A stretch of 64,000 nucleotides of DNA. Source: Blattamonas nauphoetae (Eukaryota > Preaxostyla > Oxymonadida). The stretch lies in assembly GCA_033064195.1 (NCBI GenBank), contig JARBJD010000349.1:1-64000 (forward strand). The letters run 5' to 3'. The position numbers and the translations under genes were made by a program. The notes below the pieces were generated by a model. That model was not told where the DNA came from and did not search any database. It saw only the letters and a list, made by a program, of their open reading frames with translations. Below, in pieces: positions 24,003 through 33,341 of this stretch (its first letter is position 1; each line of letters opens with the position of its first letter).

Positions 24003-26662
24003 ATGATTCGATTGGGACTTCTTTTCGTTTTCAGTTGTCTGAACTGTGCTTGGGATGATTGCAGTGACACAACATTGCAGTCACTGTCACCAATCCTGAC
24101 ATCGTTCACAAACACTGTTGAACATGGAAATGCTGAGCCAGGATGGTTGCTGCTCCCAAGAGGACACTTCTTCGCATCGAATGATGTGGTGGAATCGAGT
24201 GATCTGACGATGAGAGGAAATGAAACTCGGATCAGATTCTGGGATGATTTTCGTGGAAGAGGAGGGAAGAAGACTGGCAAGTTGGATGAGAATGTCGTCG
24301 GATTTGAAACGATGTTCGTGTTCAGGAACAGCTCGGTTTGTCTGTGGTGGTTGGAGTTGGATTGTGGTGTTGAAGGAGTTGGGACAGCTCGTGTGTTGGG
24401 ATCTTGTGTGGTTGTGTCATTGTGCTCGATTCGTTCGAACATGGAATGCTCGCCATTTGTGGTTTGTTGGATGGGAGAGACTGACTGGAACTCGATCACA
24501 GTGACATCGAGTTCTCACGTGTCATCATGCTCTCCTTCTCTTCTTCCTCTGGTTGGGATTTGTGACGGCTCGATTCGCTCTGGCAAGACTGGAACTGCAT
24601 CGCTTGGACGATTGGACCGAACAGACAGAACTGAGGGTTGCACATCGTCTGTTTCGATCACAGGCACTTCGATTGAGCTTCGTGATGGTGATTTGATTTT
24701 GGGGACAGGTCCTCTGATTGGGTCACTGGACTTGGACAGAGCTAGAAATGATGTGGAGAGGAAATCAGTGTCGACATCGTTGGTTGGTTGTGTTCTTGTG
24801 AACATGACATCACGATGCTCATCGGATGGGATTGAAGTTGGGAGTTGGTTTGGTCAGTCGATTGTTGGGAGTGTTGTGTCGTCGTGTTCGAACCATCTTT
24901 ATGGAACATCGATTCGTTCGCTGAATGGTGGAGGGAGTCTTCTGAGTCTGAACTCCTCATTTGTCTCGTGCCTGGTGGACGCCACAAACGAGAACAAGCC
25001 GTTCACCACCACAACAGTCCTCACTGCCGACCATCCTCTCTTTTCATTCAAGCTCTGCACGTTCAAAGGATGCTCTGCATCAAGCGGTGGTGCAATCTGG
25101 TGCGGCTATGTCAATGTCGATATCTCATTCGACTCTTGTTCGTTTGATTCTTGTTCTTCGTCCGGCACTGGTGCAGCTGTCAGCTTCTTTTTTCCGGCGG
25201 AAATGACACACACGGTCACTCTCAAATCATCGTTCTTCAAATTGTGTTCTGCACAAGGAGATACGAATCTGAGAATAGAAAATCCCTGTAGTTTAACCAT
25301 CTCAGAATGTGTCTTCATTGAATCAGAAGCGGAAGTGTATGGAGGAGCGATTGATTTGTCCCGCTGGGATCCTGCTTCGAAAGGAGGCGCCATCTCGAAT
25401 TGTCTCTTCCTGAACTGCAAACAGACCAATGCAACATCTTATTATGGAGGAGGGGCATTGTTTTTACAGTGCTGTTCATCTGTCCAACTCTCTTCCCTCC
25501 TCTTCGATGGATGTTCGGCTGCAACTGGAAAAGGTCATGCAATCTACGTATTATTTACTCCTTATCCAACGTTTACCACAACGACCATCTCAACCTGTGC
25601 ATCGTCTTCGAAGTACTCCTCAAGTCTAATCTTCGTAGCAGATACCGGGGAAGATTTCAGCGATCTCCTCAACCAATCTCCCACCGCAATCACCCTCACA
25701 GCGCTCACTGGAGCTGTCGAAGGAACGGCAGCTGATGTGGAAGTGACTCTGGACAAGGCAGTGTCTGGAACACTGTTGATAGTTATGTCGAATGTTGAAG
25801 GAGAGCGAGTGGAAGTGACAGATGGGATTCCAAACATTGGTCGCGTTTTGAAGTTCTCGATGGTATTGTCGTCGATTGGATCGTGCTTGGTGAGGATTGG
25901 TGAGACTGGTCTTCTTCAGACTCCTCTCTCCGATTATTCCATCGTCGCTGCCTTTCTTCCTGGCCACGTCGTTTCATTCTCAACGTCTCCCATCTTCGAA
26001 AGCCCAAAGATTCCACCTTCACTCATCTCAGCAGTCTGTTCATTGGATGCCAGCCACACAAAAGTGAGAGTTGATTTTGAAGGAAGAGACTTTGAAGATG
26101 GAGAGTATGAAGTGCCATTCCAAGATGGATCATCTCTCACTGTGCAGTTCAGCAAAGCTTCTGATGGAGCATCGACTGGATCGAAGGATTTGGGATTGTT
26201 TGATCCAGATTCTCCGTGGTTCGAAAGAGGAACTTGGAATGTGAAAGAAGTGAAGAGTGTGACAGATTCAACAATGCTGATCGACATCGCCCATCCTGTA
26301 TCGTTCACAATTCCATCGGTGGCTCGATTGTCTGCGATTGAAGTGAGTGAACTGGATGACTCAACGAAAGGGAAAGTAACGCTGTCATTTTCGAGTGTGG
26401 AGTTGGAGAAAGGAGTGGAATACACCCTGACACTGATTGGACAAGACGCAGCTGAAAAGACACTGACGCGCCATGTGACAACAACATCATCTGGAACGAT
26501 TGGAGTGTTGGAAGAGGTGTTGTATCCATTTGCGACAGACCCAGTTGAACGAGCTCAACAGATGAATTTTGGAGTATTGTACAAGGTGACATCACTAAAA
26601 GCGACAGGTCGATCGAATTCGGTTCAAGTTGGATCAGTTGGAGTTCAGATGCCTGTCGAGCC
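24003..26662 (+). CDS. receptor gene, segment 1: signal peptide and pectin-lyase repeats
   Basis: ATG 24003 opens a hydrophobic signal peptide (MIRLGLLFVFSCLNCA). Residues about 280-520 hold parallel beta-helix repeats with the turn motifs SSGGAIW, YGGAIDLS, KGGAISNCLFLNC and YYGGGALFL (pectin-lyase fold). Residues about 560-880 are beta-sandwich modules (VEVTLDKAVSGTLLIVMSN, KVRVDFEGRDFEDGEYEVPF, GVEYTLTLIGQDAAEK). The open frame runs to 26714, but codons after MPVEP belong to the inserted element. The product is probably a cell-surface adhesin/receptor ending in a pseudokinase. The gene continues at 28869, 31402, 36133 and 41823. Confidence 0.85.
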
Positions 26663-26814
26663 GGGAACGACTATATCTCATCAAGCATTCCATCTATATC
26701 TCATCAAGGTTTGATCAAGGGTTTACTCTTTCCCTTAATAGTCTTTTTTCACCGACTGAATCTCCTGTTTTTCAGACTCAACACATCATTCTTATCTTCA
26801 TCTCACTGTAATTC

Positions 26815-27226
26815 GGCATAATCCGACCCCGTGCCCCCCTCCAATATTTTAACAGTTGCTTGATTTAACTCCATTTCACGATATTTTTGCAATTATTTTT
26901 CGATTTGAGACCGGGTTTTGGAGATATAAATTCATCTACACTTCACCCGATCCTTTTTCCAGACACTTTTTCATAATGTCGGATAGTCTTCACAGCCCCC
27001 CGCTCAAGAGCAGGGGGGGCTGTGAAGACTATTGGTGAATTCTCAAAAGTACCATAGAAAAAAGGATCTTTGTGAAGTGTTGAAACAAATAATGGGCTGG
27101 ATCGGGCCAAAATGGGCAGCTTCTTTTCGCCCTCAAAATCACAAAATTTCATCAAAAGTGTGATTATTAATCGAAAATAGGCATATTTGAAATTTTCGGT
27201 GAGGGGGCACGGGGTATGATTTTGCC
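26815..27226. mobile_element. 412-bp MITE, copy 2, nested in the long-TIR element
   Basis: GGCATAATCC-GACCCCGTGCCCCC to GGGGGCACGGGGTATGATTTTGCC, with TSD TGTAATTC at 26807-26814 and 27227-27234 (8 bp, perfect). Hairpin at 26983-27032 identical in design to copy 1. It sits inside the left TIR of the Mutator-like element, so it inserted after that element arrived or travelled with it. Confidence 0.9.
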
Positions 27227-27699
27227 TGTAATTCTCTCTATTTTCAACATTTTTGGTGGAATAAAACTACTTCTGTTGTTTCAAACAAACTGTGTTGATC
27301 GAGCCATTGATTGTTTCATTCTGAACATTAGACATCGTGACAGCTGGTCTCCTATCGGTTGTTTTTGCGGGATTGAAACAATTTTCGTAAAAAAGTTAAA
27401 AATTATTGGTCAAATAGAACAAGACACTCTTCAGGCTCCTTCTCCAATCTCTTTCCTCTCTATCTCGTCTTTCTCCTTCAAATGATCAAAAACCTCCTAG
27501 CAACTCATCTGTCCACTCTGTTTCGACTTCGATGTAGGCTGAATCTGTGTGTGTGTCGTCATCCTCGTCGTACATCCCCGATCGCTCCGTCCAATCTTGT
27601 CCCGTCCGTTAAAATATCCGCAATTCTCTGTCCTGCGACGCCTTGTTCTGCGGAAGCAGCAGAATCCAGTCTTCGGGCAGTGGCTTGCATGTGAAGAAC

Positions 27700-28525
27700 G
27701 AGAGATGGGGGATCAGCACAGAAGTGCAGTGCCACATCGGAACCTCATCCAACTTCTTCGGTGGGAGCGAGAACGAGGATGGGTGAAGACAACTGTCATT
27801 TTGAGTTGCGAGATAGGGTCGTCGCCGATCTTGTTCCTCGTTTGTTTCTCATCGCTGTTTTGGATCGAATCGACATCGACGAGCCAGCTCGTGTGTTGCA
27901 TTGTGGAGTGCCTCTGACGTTTGTGGCGACAGTGCGAGGACGAGTGGGGGTGAGTGGAACGTCGGCCATCTGGTCGTGCATGGCACGTGTCGGGAGAGCT
28001 TGACAAAGAGTGTTGCGGAATTGATGAACGCCTGTCAGACAGACACTTCGGACAGTCTTTGGAGAGAGTGATAGACAACCAGAAAATGAATACGAAGAAA
28101 GACCAGACCCTTTGCGCCTCTGTCAAGAACTCCTTCATCATCGCCTCGTCGGCATACATGGTGTGCAGATGCAGTTTGTCGATCTTCCCAATCGAGATCG
28201 TCTCCTCCGAGTCTGGCAGCAGCAGCGACTGTTCCATCGACTCAGCGCGGAAAAGGACAGCCACAATTGAACCAAGCAGCTGGCAAACAAGCGTATATTC
28301 GCCAGGGGGGAGATTAAAGGTTGTGTGGAGAGCGATCAGGACTCGATACAGCTTCATGTTCGGATGGTCGGCGAAGACGTTCTTAGCGACGGTGTCCAAC
28401 TGGAGAGTGCTGCTTGTGGGTGTCTTCGGACGACGATCGCTGGGCTTTGTGACAACCACTCCTTCAAGACAGTCAGGCTCTGAAAGCATGAAGTCGCCAG
28501 CGTCTATTGTAGACGGTAAAAACAC
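27700..28525 (-). pseudogene. captured gene fragment inside long-TIR element copy 1
   Basis: The minus frame 28525-28120 reads a plausible protein: DFMLSEPDCLEGVVVTKPS, TLQLDTVAKNVFADHPN, MKLYRVLIALHTTFNLPPGE, YTLVCQLLGSIVAVLFRAE, DKLHLHTMYADEAMMKEFLT. After EAQR a GT-starting stretch (GTCTGGTCTTTC) to a ...GACAG acceptor looks like an intron of about 70 bp. The following piece (AFINSATLFVKLSRHVPC) continues in an altered frame to about 27700. Family not recognised. It lacks 5' and 3' context, as expected for captured exons. Confidence 0.5.
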
Positions 28526-28868
28526 GCGTCATTTCACATCGGTATCGAGATGTTGCACATAGAACTAGTCCATAAACTTCGAGAAAACGAAGATGAGACC
28601 ACAGTTCCTGATTCTCGAAGATGGAAAGAAACAATCAATGGTTCGATCAACACAGTTTGTTTGAAACAACAGAAGTAGTTTTATTCCACCAAAAATGTTG
28701 AAAATAGAGAGAATTACAGTGAGATGAAGATAAGAATGATGTGTTGAGTCTGAAAAACAGGAGATTCAGTCGGTGAAAAAAGACTATTAAGGGAAAGAGT
28801 AAACCCTTGATCAAAACTTGAGATATAGATGGAATGCTTGATGAGATTTAGTCGGCCCCTTTCGAGCC

Positions 28869-28971
28869 AGTTCGGTTGACGAAGATCGAAGTGATTGACG
28901 AGACAGAGACATCAATCAGACTTCTGGTGACAGGGTCAGGATTCGTTCCAAAAGAAACATACACTGTTGAA
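28869..28971 (+). CDS. receptor gene, segment 2
   Basis: This 103-nt piece between two insertions reads VRLTKIEVIDETETSIRLL then VTGSGFVPKETYTVE. It completes the CC/A codon left open at 26662 (MPVEP) and joins in frame to VSGVSTGSGS at 31402. It is part of a beta-sandwich module like those in segment 1. The longer open frame (to 29100) continues only into the inserted element. Confidence 0.8.
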
Positions 28972-29141
28972 CGTACTCGATTTAACCCGCAACTCCGGAT
29001 AAACCCACACCCTGGATCTTCGGCCCACGATTCGGACATTTTCCTAGTTTCATCACTACTTCGCAGTTCTTTTATCAAAGGCTGCTCTAGAGAACGCTGA
29101 AACTCATGAAATGAATTCGAAACGATGGAATATGAAGATCA

Positions 29142-29309
29142 TCCCACGCCTTCCTCGTCTTCTCGCTCGTCCCACGCCTTCCTCGTCTTCTCGCTCGTCC
29201 CACGCCTTCCTCGTCTTCTCGCTCGTCCCACGCCTTCCTCGTCTTCTCGCTCGTCCCACGCCTTCCTCGTCTTCTCGCTCGTCTCACGCCTTCCTCGTCT
29301 TCTCGCTCA
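29142..29309. repeat. 28-bp minisatellite, 6 copies
   Basis: The unit TCCCACGCCTTCCTCGTCTT plus CTCGCTCG is repeated six times; the last copy starts TCTCACG. It lies within the inserted TIR element, so it moved with it or arose after insertion. Confidence 0.95.
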
Positions 29310-29374
29310 GTGTCTGTTCAGCCGTGTTGGATATGTGTGTGATGTTTCAGACAGGATGGCTGGAAGTATCTGAG

Positions 29375-29968
29375 TCAACTTGCCCTTCTCACCGGCTTCT
29401 CTCGTCTTTCTCCCTTTTCACTCGTTCCTCCTCTTCTTTCCTCAGTCTCTCCTTCTCTTCCGCTTTCTCTTTTGCGGTTTGTGTTTCTTCCGGCCTCCTC
29501 CACAGCTTCCTGAATACCTGTCCATTCTCTCGCATGCAACTTCCTCATCTCCACTTTCCTCCTCTTCTCTATCGACTCGATCTTCGGTCCACGTTTCTGG
29601 TATTCTTTTCGCTGACGAGCGAATTCGACAAGGTTGGTTTGGGTCGCATTCTGCGTCTTTCCGAAGCGAATTTCCATTTTGTGCTTTTTTCGCTCGAAAC
29701 CTGTCACGTTCTGATGGGCTAGTTTCGTTTCTTTGAGAGAATATTTGTGGAGGGGATCTGGATTGTCATGTGGGCGAGAATAAAACATCAATGATACAGA
29801 AAATGGTTTAAAAAATAAAGATAGAAAAACAACAAACATGGTTTTCTTTTTTCTCTGAGGAGAAGAAAGAGTCAGGAGAGAGAATATCACACTTTTGTGA
29901 TGGCGTGTTCTTCCTCTGCAATTGCGATCAGCTGATGCGTTGTTGTTCTGTTCGGCTGGAAGATCCAA
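29375..29968 (-). pseudogene. captured coding piece, basic coiled-coil-like
   Basis: The 197-codon minus frame has a Lys/Arg/Glu-rich stretch (NLVEFARQRKEYQKRGPKIE, KRRKVEMRKLHAREWTGIQE, AVEEAGRNTNRKRESGREGE) suggesting a charged helix or coiled coil. The N-terminal third (IFSLLTLSS...FVVFLSLFFKPF) looks like intron or linker read through. No family recognised. It lies inside the TIR element at 28972-31394, so it is probably cargo. Confidence 0.4.
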
Positions 29969-30105
29969 TTTCCAAAGAGACGAGTAAAGAAGATCAATCA
30001 GGAGGAAAAGAGAGCAGTATCATGAAACGAAAATGAAAAGATCAAACCTGTGGATGCTCAGACGAAGAATCGGTGGCGCCCTTGGGAGCCTGGTCGAAGA
30101 GGTGA

Positions 30106-30552
30106 CTATCCATGTCGACGACGAATGGAGGCGCGGGAAACCTCGGAATACATGCGAATCGTGGTGATGCTTGTGCAGGAAAGAGGTGAGGAGAGTCCGA
30201 CAGTTACGATGGACTGCGCATTGGAGGCGAGCCTTTCGATATGAGGTGTGATTGTGTCTGAGGCGTCTTCGTTGGCGATTGAGGCGGAATAACGGAGATG
30301 TTGGTTCGTGAAGACATATTTGAGAGCATCTGGTCGATTTCTTCTTGCCTCAGCTGCTTCAGCGGTGATGCATTTCGAAACAACTCGTGAGTGGGTGATT
30401 GACTGCAGAATGGCGGCACTTTCGTGGGGGACTAATAAAACACCGCAATTCCTCGCCGACGAATCGTCCTCGACGAGATCGGGGAAGAAGATCTCGAATG
30501 AGTGTGTTTGGTCGTGATCAAATGATCGGTGTCGATTCTGAGCTTTCCATCA
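30106..30552 (-). pseudogene. captured exon-like ORF without start codon
   Basis: A minus-strand frame of about 149 codons is bounded by stops and has no ATG/GTG near its start: DQTHSFEIFFPDLVEDDSSA, NCGVLLVPHESAAILQ, VVSKCITAEAAEARRNRPDA, LKYVFTNQHLRYSASIANED, TPHIERLASNAQSIVTVGLS, then a stop after RRRHG. Its composition is strongly protein-like. It reads as an internal or last exon of a gene caught in the TIR element, possibly the same gene as the charged piece at 29375-29968. Function unknown. Confidence 0.45.
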
Positions 30553-31401
30553 GCATTTGACTTGTTTCAAAGAGGAGAGGAGGATGTGAAACGGGATGGC
30601 GATGGGAAAGCGGAAGACAGTCACTGAGATCCAGAGAGTATGTCAGTCACCAGGGCTTCGAAAGTGTGGCGTTTGTCTGAAGAAATGACGATAAACCAGG
30701 TGATAGAAAAGATACAATACTTCAGAGTAGAAGAAATTGGATCGACAGGGGATGAAAATTCGAGCATACCGTCTCGTTTCCTCATCGAAACGTCAAGAGG
30801 TTGAGATGTCGAAATCTAATTTATCATCAGTTAGTGTAGGTTGTGAGGTGGATGGAGAGGGGGTGGAAGGGAGTGGATGGGAATGGAAGCTGATGGCTGG
30901 GAGGGGATAGGAGAGAAGATGATCTGCGACAAAAACAGATCGTGAAAAAGATTGAAAGACAACAACGAAAGACAACGAGTTGCGAAATAAAAATCCGAAT
31001 ACCCGTTCTAATTGCGAGTCCATGGTGTCGAATCTTCAATTCCCATTCTCTTTCCGCGATTTCCTGCGTGCATGCTTGACGGAATTCAACTGCATGACGA
31101 GAAAGGGTCGAGGATAGACGGGAGGTGAGGTACTCAGTGATGAGAGGAAGGAATGTTTGGAGGCAACTTGACCCGTGGAGTAACGTCCCAACCTGGTTGA
31201 TACACTTTCTTTTTTAAAATCGTCCCACAATGAGAATGATCGAAATGAAGAAAACATAATTTAGAAGAAATCATGTGGATTTTGGATTCAATAGATGTCC
31301 ACAGTGGATACCGAAGAGGTGAACACTTGAGGTGACTTCGGTTGTTTGAAAGCTGAGTTGCGGGTTTTCCCGAAGTTGCGTGTTTATCCGATGATGTTGA
31401 A

Positions 31402-32721
31402 GTGTCTGGAGTTTCGACAGGAAGTGGATCAGAGAATTCTCACACACGGACGTTCACTGTTGTTTCCTCTGGTGCGACATCTGCATCATCGTCCACACTT
31501 GTTCTCTCCTCCAGCTCTGAGTCAGCATCTCTGCAGTTTGGGCAAACATACAAAGTGACGAAGATTGACAATGGGACAGATGTTGGAATCGTCGCTGGAC
31601 CACACTCGTTCTCAACCCCTGAACATCCTCCACTTCGTCCACTCACCCCTCGCATCACAACAGCAACAGTCGAAGTGAACTCCCAAGGCATTCTGATGTC
31701 GATCGTTCTCACTGGCGAGCACCTCCCTTCAGACTCGGCATTCGATTTGACACTCAACGACACAATCACAATCCCAGTTTCGTTCACCTCGAGCACGAAA
31801 GGAAAGAGTGAAGTTGTGATGTTGGGGTTGGATGGAGGCCTCGATTTTGGTTCAACTTATCTGATCACAGATCTGTCCACGGGAGGACTGAAGATCATTG
31901 CAGATGGCATTTCCATCTCAACACCTCCAAAACCGTCGGAGCTGACCATCAGCGTGTGCTCTGACGATGCTGGTGATTCATCGATGATTCGGAGTGGGGC
32001 AGATGTCTCGACGTGTCTCCGAATCGAACGAGCGTGGGAGATTGCTGAACGACTCTCGATTGCGAACACTATGTTGCGTATTGTGAAACCAGCGTCACTT
32101 TCCACACCACTCCTTGTGTCGTCTCTTCCCTTCAAACTGACATCAGGCAACATGGATCAATCACTCCTCTCTCTTTCCCAACCACCGTCAAACACATATT
32201 TGGAACCTTCGCTCCTCTCAATCACGAATGGTGAATGTGGATTGTCTCTCCTCACAATCACCACTTCCTCGTCATCATCCATTGTGTTCATCTCAGCTCA
32301 ATCCTCCACAATCACAATCCAAACTTGTTCGATTGAAGGAACGCACAGCACAGAATCAAACTCTGAAGGATCGATTTGCGGATGGAACACAGGATTCCTG
32401 CATGTTGTTGAATCGACAACGAACCTGTCGTCAGTGACGATGAAGGGACTTGGATCTGGAGGGATTGTTCAGAAAGGAGGAGAACTGACGATCACGAAAG
32501 GAGAATTCTCTGAGAACGGAGGAACAAACTCGTCGTTCACATTGGCGAGACAGAACATCCACTGCGAAGGAGAAGGGAAACTGACGATCGACTCTCTTTC
32601 GAAGGGAGATGGGACGGAGGAACAGCCGTCAGCGTGGATTGATGCTGATGACTGCACTTTGACAGGAAAGATGACAGTTGTGAGCTCTCCTCTCTTCGTT
32701 CCAACTCTCGACTCTGACACT
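31402..32721 (+). CDS. receptor gene, segment 3: beta-sandwich and second pectin-lyase block
   Basis: Exactly 440 codons in the frame left by segment 2. It begins VSGVSTGSGSENSHTRTFTV with repeated beta-sandwich modules (FGQTYKVTKIDNGTDVGIV, ILMSIVLTGEHLPSDSAFDL, FGSTYLITDLSTGGLK). It then has a new beta-helix region (CLRIERAWEIAERLSIANT, EPSLLSITNGECGLSLL, QSSTITIQTCSIEG, GSGGIVQKGGELTITKGEF). It ends at LDSDT where the 8-bp TSD of the next element lies. The reading frame continues 33 codons into that element before a stop. Confidence 0.85.
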
Positions 32722-33341
32722 CAGGGTTCTAAATCTCCATCGTGCCCAGATCATTTAAATATTCTCGTTTGAATTTTATTATTCTAGGTAAACAGCGGTT
32801 TCTAAGTGGAATAACTAGGTAAGAAGTCTCAAACATTTTGAATTGTGAAGCGGAAGGACCGATCTTTTTGAGTTGCTTGCTTTGTCATGGTCTTCCAGTA
32901 GATCATAAAACTGTGAAAAGAAACAACCTACTGAACTCCTTTTATGCTTGATTTTGCAGTGTTGGAAGAATATGTTTGTTTGTACGACAAGAAAAATGAT
33001 ACTGAAAAATGAGTTTGTTCTGAGGGAGAGATTGGTCCAGATCCCTTCAAAACTGCATAAAAAGGAGAAAAAAAGAACAATTAGTTTGTTCGATCATCAG
33101 ATTATTTGATGAAAACATACAAGAGAGACCATCCTTGAGATCGTCTGAATTTTACGAGATGACGCTGTCAGCCGGAATTTCCGAAGTAGAAAAGTCTTCC
33201 ATGATATTGTAATGAGTTGTTTCCTCATCTGAATAATATCATCATTCCCCATGACGATTGGGAACTCTGCCCATTATTAGTCGTTTTCACCTAGAAATTG
33301 GGCAAGAATCTGGATGATGTCAAAACTTGGGTCTGATCAGA

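Larger units (their letters stand above)
26663..28859. mobile_element. long-TIR Mutator-like element, copy 1, with gene cargo
   Basis: The ends GGGAACGACTATATCTC and the complement of GAGATTTAGTCGGCCCC begin TIRs of about 230 bp: 26663-26814 plus 27227-27325 on the left once the nested MITE is set aside, and about 28620-28859 on the right. The TSD is 9 bp with one mismatch (TGTCGAGCC/TTTCGAGCC; 7 bp perfect). The second copy at 60564-62312 shares both TIRs but has different internal sequence. There is no transposase. Long TIRs, 8-9 bp TSDs and swapped host-like cargo fit a Pack-MULE type. Superfamily assignment is inference. Confidence 0.8.
28972..31394. mobile_element. TIR element with gene cargo in the receptor gene
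   Basis: The target duplication TGTTGAA (28965-28971, 31395-31401; 7 bp perfect) brackets 2.4 kb. End-proximal sequences are inverted and imperfect: CCGCAACTCCGGATAAACCC near 28987, and the complement of GGGTTTTCCCGAAGTTGCG near 31361. No transposase. Cargo includes a 28-bp minisatellite and two minus-strand coding-like pieces. Superfamily not determined; a Mutator- or hAT-like non-autonomous element is likely. Confidence 0.7.

Noticed and set aside
26663-26714. Last 17 codons of the 903-codon ORF
   Set aside because: They are the terminal repeat of the inserted long-TIR element, not host protein.
20143-27155. Shared minus-strand ORF (70-99 codons) in the two 412-bp MITEs
   Set aside because: It runs through the hairpin and is conserved only because the DNA is; there is no protein-like signature beyond that.
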